A DNA stretch of 64,000 nucleotides. Origin: Streptomyces sp. GESEQ-35. GTDB lineage: Bacteria; Actinomycetota; Actinomycetes; Streptomycetales; Streptomycetaceae. The DNA lies in NCBI RefSeq assembly GCF_017948485.1, contig NZ_JAFFSX010000011.1, positions 186,001-250,000 on the forward strand. Reading direction: 5' to 3'. The position numbers were made by a program, and so were the translations under genes. The number at the start of each line of letters is the position of its first letter. The stretch's first letter is position 1. Below are positions 55,801-63,705 of this stretch, piece after piece. The notes beneath the pieces are model-generated. The model made no database searches, was not told the DNA's origin, and saw only the letters and a list, made by a program, of their open reading frames with translations.

Positions 55801-56518
55801 CTCGCTCCCGGCGGAGGGAGAGGTGCTGCCGGAGGATCCCGAGCATCCCCGCAACCAGCCCAAGCCATTCCTCCGGGCCGAGCAGGAGAAGCGGCTGAAG
55901 GCGGCCGAACGGGCCTATCAGCAGCTCGGAAAGGTGAACCCGCTCGCGCTCGAGGAGTTCGCGGCTCTGGAGGAGCGGCACAAGTTCCTCAGCGAGCAGT
56001 TGGAGGACCTGAAGAAGACCCGCGCCGATCTGCTCCAGGTCGTCAAGGAGGTCGACGAGCGGGTGGAGCAGGTCTTCACCGAGGCCTTCAGGGACACGGC
56101 CGTTCAGTTCGAAGGGGTCTTCAGCCGGCTCTTCCCGGGCGGCGAGGGACGGCTGATCCTGACCGACCCCGACAACATGCTCACCACGGGCGTCGATGTC
56201 GAGGCGCGTCCCCCGGGCAAGAAGGTCAAGCGGCTCAGCCTGCTCTCCGGTGGCGAACGCTCGCTGACCGCCGTCGCGATGCTGGTGTCGATCTTCAAGG
56301 CGCGGCCCAGCCCGTTCTATGTGATGGACGAGGTCGAGGCGGCCCTCGACGACACCAACCTTCAGCGGCTGATCCGCATCATGCAGGAGCTTCAGGAGGC
56401 TTCGCAGCTGATCGTGATCACTCACCAGAAGCGGACGATGGAGGTCGCCGACGCGCTGTACGGCGTCTCCATGCAGGGCGACGGTGTGTCGAAGGTCATC
56501 TCCCAGCGACTCCGCTGA
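52895..56518 (+). CDS. smc: Chromosome segregation ATPase SMC with a repeat-derived insert in the hinge
   Basis: 1207 aa from GTG 52895 ([20 protein letters not shown]); GTG 52862 is an alternative. Head: Walker A [20 protein letters not shown], signature [17 protein letters not shown], Walker B [15 protein letters not shown]. Two long coiled coils flank a hinge at about 510-680. Within the hinge, residues about 580-610 are encoded by dispersed repeat copy D (peptide [20 protein letters not shown]). The insert makes the protein longer than S. coelicolor Smc (about 1186 aa from memory). SMC works with ScpAB in condensing and separating chromosomes, notably in sporulating hyphae. Confidence 0.96.
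   Translation: [1207 protein letters not shown]
54634..54722 (+). repeat. Dispersed hairpin-headed repeat, copy D, inside smc
   Basis: AGCGCCCCAAAGGGGCGC hairpin, the conserved core, a variable middle and right end GCGGAGC. It is read through in frame without stops in the hinge-coding part of smc. Confidence 0.88.
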
Positions 56519-56634
56519 AGGCTCCCCGCGGGCTGCGCCAAATGCGTGCCACCTGCACCGGTTCTGACCAGTGCTTTGGGATCATCCCTTCAAGTCTTGA
56601 ACGCATACCTCTCACGTAGAGGGTGCATTTTCTT

Positions 56635-56687
56635 AACAACGTCATATTGACTTCGAAACTTGAAGGCATAGCCTGAGCAACGTTGTT
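56635..56687 (+). promoter_or_regulatory. Candidate glcP promoter and flanking inverted repeat
   Basis: TTGACT (56647-56652), 16-bp spacer and TAGCCT (56669-56674) in a strikingly AT-rich patch. Flanked by AACAACGT (56635-56642) and its complement ACGTTGTT (56680-56687). Several CTTCAAG/CTTGAAG-like elements (56588-56600, 56658-56665) also occur. glcP is glucose-inducible in S. coelicolor; these are possible control sites. Confidence 0.45.
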
Positions 56688-56766
56688 TTTACCTTCAGGT
56701 ACCTTCTGGTGGACCTCGAAGGGCTGACCCCAACCGGCAGCGTTGCCGGTGGCCCGAGGAGTACAC

Positions 56767-58188
56767 GTGACCAGCACAGCGCAGGCACCCCAGTCAGGAG
56801 CCGGTACGGCTCATCCCGAACATCTCGGGCGCGTCATCTTCATCGCGGCGGCGGCCGCGATGGGCGGATTCCTCTTCGGTTACGACAGCTCCGTGATCAA
56901 CGGCGCCGTCGAGGCCATCCGCGACCGCTACGACATCGGCTCCGCGGCGCTGGCGCAGGTCATCGCCATCGCCCTGATCGGCTGTGCCATCGGTGCCGCC
57001 ACCGCAGGCCGGATCGCCGACCGTATCGGCCGCATCCGGTGCATGCAGATCTCCGCCGTGCTGTTCACGATCAGCGCCGTCGGCTCGGCGCTGCCCTTCG
57101 CGCTGTACGACCTCGCCTTCTGGCGCGTCGTCGGCGGCTTCGCCATCGGCATGGCCTCCGTGATCGGCCCGGCCTACATCGCCGAGGTCGCTCCGGCCGC
57201 GTACCGCGGGCGGCTCGGCTCCTTCCAGCAGGCCGCGATCGTCATCGGCATCGCCGTCTCGCAGCTGGTCAACTGGGGTCTCCTCAACGCCGCCGACGGC
57301 GACCAGCGCGGCCAGATCCTGGGCCTGGAAGCCTGGCAGGTCATGCTCGGCGTCATGGTGATCCCGGCCGTCATCTACGGCCTGCTGTCCTTCGTGATCC
57401 CCGAGTCGCCGCGCTTCCTGGTCTCCGTCGGCAAGCACGAGCGGGCCCGCGAGGTCCTCGCCGAGGTCGAGGGCAAGGACATCGACTTCGGTGCCCGGAT
57501 CGCCGAGATCGAGCACGGCATGAACAGCGAGCACAAGTCGACGTTCAAGGACCTGCTCGGCGGTGGCGGCTTCTTCTTCAAGCCGATCGTCTGGGTCGGC
57601 ATCGGCCTGTCGGTCTTCCAGCAGTTCGTCGGCATCAACGTCGCGTTCTACTACTCCTCGACCCTGTGGCAGTCGGTCGGCGTCGACCCGACGGACTCGT
57701 TCTTCTACTCCTTCACGACGTCGATCATCAACATCATCGGCACCGTGATCGCGATGCTCCTCGTGGACCGTGTCGGCCGTAAGCCGCTGGCCCTCATCGG
57801 CTCCATCGGCATGGTGATCGGTCTCGCGCTGGAGGCCTGGGCGTTCTCCTTCAACCTCGTCGACGGCAAGCTGCCGGCCACGCAGGGCTGGATCGCCCTG
57901 ATCGCCGCCCACATCTTCGTCCTCTTCTTCGCGCTGTCCTGGGGTGTCGTCGTCTGGGTCTTCCTCGGCGAGATGTTCCCGAACAAGATCCGCGCCGCCG
58001 CCCTGGGCGTGGCCGCCTCCGCACAGTGGATCGCCAACTGGGCCATCACCGCGAGCTTCCCGTCGCTGGCCGACTGGAACCTCTCCGTGACCTACGTGAT
58101 CTACACCGTCTTCGCGGCGCTCTCCATCCCGTTCGTCCTCAAGTACGTGAAGGAGACGAAGGGCAAGGCGCTGGAGGAGATGGGCTGA
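56767..58188 (+). CDS. glcP: Glucose permease (MFS sugar transporter)
   Basis: 473 aa from GTG 56767 with GAGGAG upstream. Sugar-porter family with twelve helices: AAAAAMGGFLFGYDSSVINGA, GRIADRIGRIRCM, the PESPRFLV motif in VIPESPRFLVSVGK, QQFVGINVAFYYS, DRVGRKPLALIG, and the closing VKETKGKALEEM. GlcP is the main glucose importer of Streptomyces and thus needed for glucose-kinase-based carbon repression. The position directly after smc matches S. coelicolor as I recall. Confidence 0.95.
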   Translation: MTSTAQAPQSGAGTAHPEHLGRVIFIAAAAAMGGFLFGYDSSVINGAVEAIRDRYDIGSAALAQVIAIALIGCAIGAATAGRIADRIGRIRCMQISAVLFTISAVGSALPFALYDLAFWRVVGGFAIGMASVIGPAYIAEVAPAAYRGRLGSFQQAAIVIGIAVSQLVNWGLLNAADGDQRGQILGLEAWQVMLGVMVIPAVIYGLLSFVIPESPRFLVSVGKHERAREVLAEVEGKDIDFGARIAEIEHGMNSEHKSTFKDLLGGGGFFFKPIVWVGIGLSVFQQFVGINVAFYYSSTLWQSVGVDPTDSFFYSFTTSIINIIGTVIAMLLVDRVGRKPLALIGSIGMVIGLALEAWAFSFNLVDGKLPATQGWIALIAAHIFVLFFALSWGVVVWVFLGEMFPNKIRAAALGVAASAQWIANWAITASFPSLADWNLSVTYVIYTVFAALSIPFVLKYVKETKGKALEEMG

Positions 58189-58264
58189 GCCTCGTAAGAG
58201 GCCCCCGATGAACTCGGGGAGAAGAGCCAAGTCCCCGCTGCTCCTCTCCCCGTACTCGTAAGAG

Positions 58265-58314
58265 ACGTACTGCCCCGGCTCAGCCTTCGAGGTCACCCAG
58301 CCGGGGCAGTACGT
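58265..58314. terminator. Long inverted repeat over the LLM gene stop codon
   Basis: 16-bp perfect arms ACGTACTGCCCCGGCT and complement (58299-58314) around an 18-nt loop holding the last codons of the minus-strand LLM gene. It probably terminates both convergent genes. A second weaker hairpin (GGGGAGAAGAG/CTCCTCTCCCC) lies at about 58217-58250. Confidence 0.7.
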
Positions 58315-59260
58315 TTTCGCAGAACAGCCGCAGACTGCGCCACCCCTCGTCGACCGGCATCCCGCCCGACAGCGGATGCAGGACGTAGTTGTCGAGCCCC
58401 TGCGCCACGCACTCGTCCGGCGTGAGAATCCGGTAGACGCCCTCGGCGCGCAGCTCGTCCACGGTCGTGGCCGCCGACTTCACCGCGGACCGGATGGAGC
58501 CGGACTGCCAGGAGGCGTACGTCCGGGCCTCGTGCAGGAAGTGACGGCCGTGCTCCGCCCACGTCCGCTCCGGGTCCTCGGCGATGTGCAGCAGCGGCTG
58601 CTCGGCCGCGGGCATCATGGTCCAGCCCTCGGTGCCGTACTCGACGAGCCGTTCCTTGTAGTACGCCTCCAGCTCCGGCAGATGCGCGCTGGGGAAGAAG
58701 GGCAGGCCGAGCCGGGCGGCCCGGCGGGCGGCGGCCTGTGAGGAGCCGCCGACCAGGAGGAGGGGGTGCGGGTCCGTGTACGGGCGCGGGGTGACCCGTA
58801 CGGTACGGCCGCGGTACGCGAACTCCTCGCCGGTCCAGGCCTTGAGGACCGTCTCCAGGAGTTCGTCCTGGAGCCGCCCCCGCCGCTTCCACTCCACGTC
58901 GAACAGGGCGTACTCCTCGGGCCGGTAACCGATTCCGGCGACCGTCACCAGCCGCCCGCCGCTCAGCAGATCCAGTACGGCGATGTCCTCGGCGAGCCGC
59001 AGCGGGTCGTGCAGCGGGCCGATGATCGCCGAGACCGTCACCGCGATGCGCTTGGTCGCGCCGAAGACCGCGCCCGCGAAGACGAACGGCGACGGCAGCC
59101 AGTTGTTCGCGGCGCCGTGGTGCTCCTCGGTCTGCACGGTGGTGATCCCGCGGTCGTCGGCGTACGCCGCCATCTCCAGCGCCGCCCGGTAGCGGGCGCT
59201 GAGCGAGGCGGGGGTCGCGCCGGGCTCGACGAGGTTGAAACGTACGACCGTGACGGGCAT
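58280..59260 (-). CDS. LLM-class flavin-dependent oxidoreductase
   Basis: 326 aa from ATG 59260; the open frame beyond is antisense of ftsY. Luciferase-like barrel: AAYADDRGITTVQTEEHHGA, LPSPFVFAGAVFGATKRIAV, IGPLHDPLRLAEDIAVLDLL, GGRLVTVAGIGYRPEEYALF and LLVGGSSQAAARRAARLGLP. Uses FMN or F420; a choice cannot be made from the sequence. Stand-alone gene. Confidence 0.9.
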   Translation of the reverse strand: MPVTVVRFNLVEPGATPASLSARYRAALEMAAYADDRGITTVQTEEHHGAANNWLPSPFVFAGAVFGATKRIAVTVSAIIGPLHDPLRLAEDIAVLDLLSGGRLVTVAGIGYRPEEYALFDVEWKRRGRLQDELLETVLKAWTGEEFAYRGRTVRVTPRPYTDPHPLLLVGGSSQAAARRAARLGLPFFPSAHLPELEAYYKERLVEYGTEGWTMMPAAEQPLLHIAEDPERTWAEHGRHFLHEARTYASWQSGSIRSAVKSAATTVDELRAEGVYRILTPDECVAQGLDNYVLHPLSGGMPVDEGWRSLRLFCENVLPRLGDLEG

Positions 59261-59537
59261 GGGAAGTCCCCCTTCGCCGGTGGCTGCGAAGGCGGACGGT
59301 AGCTGACGGGGCGTCAGACAGCCAGAGGTACGGGCTCCCCGGCGGGCCCTGTTTCCACCACCACGGGCTTCGGCGCCATCGGGAGTACGACGATCCCGGC
59401 GCCGTCCACCGTGTTGCGTACGATCGCCGACGTGGGCGCCGAACGGATACGTCGACCACTCTCGAAGCGGCTTATGCCCCTTGGAGGAAAGCACAAGCTG
59501 GGTCCGGCCGAGGCTCATGGCTGATACTGGACGGGTT

Positions 59538-60731
59538 ATGGAAATCGTCATCCTTGTTGTAGTCATCGCCGTGGTGGTGCTCGGCGCGCTCGGCGGGCTG
59601 GTCGTCGGCAGCCGGCGCAAGAAGCCGCTGCCCCCGCCGCCGCCCGCCGCCCCCGACATCACCGCCCCTCCGGCCGAGCCGCACGTCGGCGACGAGGCCG
59701 AAACACCGCGCGACGAACCGCGCCGGACCATAGAGGAGGTGGACCTCCCGGACGGCTCGGCCCCGGCCACCGTCGAAGAGCTCCCGCCGGCCGAGATCGA
59801 GGTCCCGGAGCCGACCGCGGGGCGCCTCGTGCGTCTCCGCGCCCGTCTCTCCCGCTCCCAGAGCGCCCTCGGCCAGGGGCTGCTCACGCTGCTGTCGCGC
59901 GAGCACCTCGACGACGACACCTGGGAGGAGATCGAGGACACCCTGCTCACCGCCGACGTCGGTGTGCAGCCCACCCAGGAGCTGGTCGAGGGGCTGCGTG
60001 AGCGCGTGAAGGTGCTCGGCACCCGCACGCCCGATGAGCTGCGCAGCCTGCTGCGCGAGGAGCTGCTCAAGCTGGTCGGCACCGACATGGACCGCACCGT
60101 GAAGACCGAGCCGGAGGACCGCAAGCCCGGCATCGTGATGGTCGTCGGCGTCAACGGCACCGGCAAGACCACCACCACGGGCAAGCTCGCCCGTGTCCTC
60201 GTCGCCGACGGCAACAGCGTGGTCCTCGGTGCCGCCGACACCTTCCGCGCCGCCGCCGCCGACCAGCTACAGACCTGGGGTGAGCGGGTCGGTGCGTACA
60301 CCGTGCGCGGGCCCGAGGGCGGCGACCCCGCCTCCGTCGCCTTCGACGCGGTCAAGGAGGGCAAGGAGATGGGCTCCGACGTCGTCCTCATCGACACCGC
60401 CGGGCGCCTGCACACCAAGACCGGCCTCATGGACGAGCTCGGCAAGGTCAAGCGCGTCGTCGAGAAGCACGCTCCGCTGGACGAGGTGCTGCTCGTGCTG
60501 GACGCGACCACCGGGCAGAACGGGCTCGTGCAGGCCCGGGTCTTCGCCGAGGTCGTCGACATCACCGGCATCGTCCTGACCAAGCTGGACGGCACGGCGA
60601 AGGGCGGCATCGTCGTCGCGGTCCAGCGCGAGCTGGGCGTGCCCGTCAAGCTGGTCGGCCTCGGCGAGGGTGCGGACGATCTGGCGCCGTTCGAGCCGGA
60701 GGCATTCGTGGATGCGCTTATCGGAGAGTGA
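59538..60731 (+). CDS. ftsY: Signal recognition particle receptor FtsY
   Basis: 397 aa from ATG 59538. N-terminal membrane helix (EIVILVVVIAVVVLGALGG), a Pro/Glu-rich linker to about 100, then the NG domain: N part (QSALGQGLLTLLSREHLDDD), G1 VVGVNGTGKTTTTGKLA, DTFRAAAADQL, DTAGRLHTKTGLMDEL, LTKLDGTAKGGI and GLGEGADDLAPF. Docks SRP-ribosome complexes at the membrane. It follows the smc-glcP region as in related genomes. Confidence 0.95.
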   Translation: MEIVILVVVIAVVVLGALGGLVVGSRRKKPLPPPPPAAPDITAPPAEPHVGDEAETPRDEPRRTIEEVDLPDGSAPATVEELPPAEIEVPEPTAGRLVRLRARLSRSQSALGQGLLTLLSREHLDDDTWEEIEDTLLTADVGVQPTQELVEGLRERVKVLGTRTPDELRSLLREELLKLVGTDMDRTVKTEPEDRKPGIVMVVGVNGTGKTTTTGKLARVLVADGNSVVLGAADTFRAAAADQLQTWGERVGAYTVRGPEGGDPASVAFDAVKEGKEMGSDVVLIDTAGRLHTKTGLMDELGKVKRVVEKHAPLDEVLLVLDATTGQNGLVQARVFAEVVDITGIVLTKLDGTAKGGIVVAVQRELGVPVKLVGLGEGADDLAPFEPEAFVDALIGE

Positions 60732-60752
60732 CTCACACGCCGACTACGAACA

Positions 60753-60789
60753 AGCGCCCGCCCCCAAGGTCCGGTTGGGGACGGGCGCT
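60753..60789. terminator. Bidirectional terminator after ftsY
   Basis: Stem AGCGCCCG-CCCCAA with TTGGGG-CGGGCGCT (one bulged base each side), followed by CTGCTTTT. Between convergent ftsY and the prim-pol gene. Confidence 0.8.
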
Positions 60790-60815
60790 CTGCTTTTCCG
60801 CTGTCCGGAGGAGGA

Positions 60816-61481
60816 CTACGCGCGCGACCGATGCGCGACGTAAGCCAACGTCCCCAGCAGCAGCCGGGCCTCCGGCGGCCGAGTGGCCGAGTCCAGCTCG
60901 GGGGACCGCAGCCAGCGCACCGGGCCCAGGCCGCCCCGGTCGGACGGCGGGGCCGTGATGTAGGCGCCCTGGCCCAGACCGTGCAGGTCGAGGGAGGTCG
61001 GGTCGTCCCAGCCCATGCGGTAGAGAAGCTCGGGGAGCTCGGCGGCGGCGCCGGGGGCGACGAAGAAGTGGGCGCGGCCCTCAGGGGTCGCGGTCACCGG
61101 GCCGACGGGGAGGCCCATGCGCTCCAGCCGGGCCAGGGCGTGGCGCCCGGCGGGCTCGGCGACCTCGATGACGTCGAACGTCCGGCCGACCGGCAGCATC
61201 GCCGAGGCGCCGGGGAACTCGCCCCAGGACTCGGTCACTTGGTCAAGGGTCGCACCGGCGGGCACTTCCGGCGCGAAGTCCAGCGGATGCGCGCCCGGCG
61301 CCCGGCAGTCGGAGTGGCCGCAGGAGCAGGCGCCCGCCGCGGCCCGTGCGCCCGGCACCACGCCCCAGCCCCAGAGTCCGGTGAACTCGGCCACGGCTGT
61401 GCAGTCCGAGGTGCGGCCGCGGCGGCGCGAGCCGGACCGGATGTCGCGGATGCCCCGACTGCTGCCGATCGTGAAGCCCAT
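60816..61481 (-). CDS. Primase-polymerase (prim-pol) N-terminal-like protein
   Basis: 221 aa. Shows the pattern of the bifunctional DNA primase/polymerase N-terminal domain: VVPGARAAAGACSCGHSDCRAPGAHP (quoted in parts: CSCGHSDC and PGAHPLDF), FDVIEVAEPAGRHALARLER, FFVAPGA and LDLHGLGQGAYITAPPS. The first two acidic metal ligands expected in active prim-pol are not clearly kept (VIEV for a DxD-type motif), so it may be inactive as polymerase. Widely conserved stand-alone in Streptomyces near ftsY-nsdA; role unknown. Confidence 0.82.
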   Translation of the reverse strand: MGFTIGSSRGIRDIRSGSRRRGRTSDCTAVAEFTGLWGWGVVPGARAAAGACSCGHSDCRAPGAHPLDFAPEVPAGATLDQVTESWGEFPGASAMLPVGRTFDVIEVAEPAGRHALARLERMGLPVGPVTATPEGRAHFFVAPGAAAELPELLYRMGWDDPTSLDLHGLGQGAYITAPPSDRGGLGPVRWLRSPELDSATRPPEARLLLGTLAYVAHRSRA

Positions 61482-61914
61482 GCCCCCTCCAACGGGTCCG
61501 ACGCACCGGTGGTTACGAGACCACCCGGAATGTGACTGACCGTGTCCTTGCTTCGGTGCAACCGGCGCCTTCGAGCGCCTCGGGTGGTGCGCTCGGCTTC
61601 ATGCGCCCCTGAGTGCACCGCTCCGCCCACTCCTGGCCGTCCTATGTCAAGTGAATCGCTTACGAGCGACCGTGAGTTCATTCGAAGGGGTGGCGAATGG
61701 TGGCGTTTCCGGGATCGCCATGGCTGGAGGCGTGATCGTAGGATTACTTTGAGTGCACGAGTCCTGGGGGCACATGCACTCGTGGGTATGCCGGAGGCAA
61801 CTCGGCTTTCCGTTCGAAGGGTGACAAGTACCGGACGGACAGCCGTATTTACCGGCATTCTGATAGGGCTTGGCGCACTCGGCGACAAGTGGTCTCAGGG
61901 ATGGGGGCGTTCCA
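61482..61914. other. 433-bp upstream region of nsdA
   Basis: Less GC-rich than the genes. Contains an inverted repeat GAGTGCA (61752-61758) / TGCACTC (61776-61782). An in-frame extension of nsdA to 61870 lacks codon bias. No small gene or RNA recognised. Confidence 0.4.
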
Positions 61915-63399
61915 GTGGGCGGCAACGGCGGCAGCGGCGCGACCGCGACCAGCACGGACAAGCGCCCCAATGAGCTGCTCGGCTCGTGGTTCGTGCGCAG
62001 CGGCTGGTCCAAGGGCGAGCTCGCGCGGCAAGTGAACCGCAGGGCACGCCAATTGGGGGCCAACCACATCTCCACGGACACCTCGCGGGTGCGCCGCTGG
62101 CTGGACGGCGAGAATCCGCGCGAGCCGATCCCCAGGATCCTGTCCGAGCTGTTCTCCGAGCGGTTCGGATGTGTCGTCTCCGTCGAGGACCTCGGTCTGC
62201 GCGCCGCCCGCCAGGCCCCCTCCTCGACCGGAGTCGACCTGCCCTGGACGGGCCCGCAGACCGTGGCCCTGCTCAGCGAGTTCTCGCGCAGCGACCTGAT
62301 GCTGGCGCGGCGCGGCTTCCTCGGGACCTCGCTGGCCCTCTCCGCGGGCCCGTCCCTCATCGAGCCGATGCAGCGCTGGCTGGTGCCGGCGCAGCAGTCC
62401 GCGCAGCAGGGGACGGAGCCGGAGCCGACCTCCCGCGCGCGGGGGCGGCTGTCCAGGCCCGAGCTGGAGCTCCTCGAGTCCACCACCGTGATGTTCCGCC
62501 AGTGGGACGCCCAGTGCGGCGGCGGCCTGCGCCGCAAAGCCGTCGTCGGCCAGCTGCACGAGGTGACCGACCTCCTCCAGGAGCCCCAGCCCGAGGCCAC
62601 CACCCGCACACTGTTCAAGGTCGCCGGCGAGCTGGCCGAGCTGGCCGGCTGGATGTCGTACGACGTCGGACTCCAGCCCACCGCGCAGAAGTACTTCGTC
62701 CTCGCCCTGCACGCCGCCAAGGAAGCGGGCGACAAGCCGCTCGGCTCGTACATCCTGTCCAGCATGAGCCGCCAGATGATCCACCTCGGGCGGCCCGAGG
62801 ACGCCCTGGAGCTGATCCACCTCGCGCAGTACGGCAGCCGGGACTGCGCGAGCCCCCGCACCCAGTCGATGCTGTATGCGATGGAGGCCCGCGCGTACGC
62901 CAACATGGGCCAGCCCGGCAAGTGCAAGCGGGCGGTGCGGATGGCCGAGGACACCTTCGGCGAAGCCGACGAGTGGGACGATCCCGACCCCGACTGGATC
63001 CGGTTCTTCTCCGAGGCCGAGCTGTACGGCGAGAACTCCCACTCCTTCCGCGATCTCGCCTATGTCGCGGGCCGCAGCCCCACCTACGCGTCCCTCGCCG
63101 AGCCCGTGATGCAGCGGGCCGTCGACCTCTTCGCCAAGGACACCGAGCACCAGCGGTCGTATGCGCTGAACGCGATCGGGATGGCCACCGTGCATCTGCT
63201 CCAACGGGAACCGGAGCAGGCCTCGGTGCTCGCCGCCGACGCCATGCGGATCGCCAAGAAGGTCCGCTCCGAGCGCGTGAACACTCGTATTCGAAAGACG
63301 GTCGACACGGCCGTACGCGACTTCGGGGATCTCGCCGAGGTCGTGGACCTCACCGACCGGCTCGCCATCGAGCTGCCCGAGACCGCAGAAGCGGTCTGA
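61915..63399 (+). CDS. nsdA: NsdA-type negative regulator with TPR-like repeats
   Basis: 494 aa from GTG 61915 (start GGNGGSGATATSTDKRPNEL). The N-terminal 90 residues look like a DNA-binding helix-turn-helix (FVRSGWSKGELARQVNRRAR, then ISTDTSRVRRWLDGENP). The rest is a helical TPR-like array (GELAELAGWMSYDVGLQPTA, ALELIHLAQYGSRDCASP, MEARAYANMGQPGKCKRAVR). NsdA in S. coelicolor represses sporulation and antibiotic production. Position between the prim-pol protein and amtB fits. Confidence 0.92.
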   Translation: MGGNGGSGATATSTDKRPNELLGSWFVRSGWSKGELARQVNRRARQLGANHISTDTSRVRRWLDGENPREPIPRILSELFSERFGCVVSVEDLGLRAARQAPSSTGVDLPWTGPQTVALLSEFSRSDLMLARRGFLGTSLALSAGPSLIEPMQRWLVPAQQSAQQGTEPEPTSRARGRLSRPELELLESTTVMFRQWDAQCGGGLRRKAVVGQLHEVTDLLQEPQPEATTRTLFKVAGELAELAGWMSYDVGLQPTAQKYFVLALHAAKEAGDKPLGSYILSSMSRQMIHLGRPEDALELIHLAQYGSRDCASPRTQSMLYAMEARAYANMGQPGKCKRAVRMAEDTFGEADEWDDPDPDWIRFFSEAELYGENSHSFRDLAYVAGRSPTYASLAEPVMQRAVDLFAKDTEHQRSYALNAIGMATVHLLQREPEQASVLAADAMRIAKKVRSERVNTRIRKTVDTAVRDFGDLAEVVDLTDRLAIELPETAEAV

Positions 63400-63705
63400 C
63401 ACCCCAGAACCCCGGCCGCGGCCGGCCCTCCCGAACAGCCCGACTCGGCTCCCCCATGCCAGGTCATCGGAGGACCGGCCGTGGTCGGACCCTGAAGGTT
63501 GCGCCACGATAACGATCGCTTGGCCGGACATCTCGCAGTTCATCAACGCGTAACACGCAGGGCGCCTTCGTCACGGCGGCGAAACATCGAGGGGCTTCGA
63601 CGGAAACCGCGCTGCGCCAATCTCATGGCGCATAAACCGGCCCACGCCTCAAATCCGCTCAAGGCTTCGCCCGCACGGGGCCGTACCAACGACGAGGAGA
63701 CGCCG
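63400..63705. other. 306-bp upstream region of amtB with a GlnR-type site
   Basis: Contains the GlnR-like element at 63570-63585 and a weaker GTAAC half-site at 63550-63554. The ATG of amtB has GAGGAG upstream. No gene is seen in the gap. Confidence 0.5.
63570..63585 (+). promoter_or_regulatory. Candidate GlnR box before amtB
   Basis: GTCAC-GGCGGC-GAAAC matches the known GlnR half-pair gTnAc-n6-GaAAc, and GTAAC-ACGCAG-GGCGC lies 20 bp upstream as a degenerate second pair. GlnR activates amtB-glnK-glnD under nitrogen limitation in Streptomyces. Confidence 0.6.

Noticed and set aside
58280-60736. 818-aa minus-strand frame over ftsY
   Set aside because: Only the part to 59260 encodes the LLM enzyme; the rest is Ser/Arg-rich antisense of ftsY.
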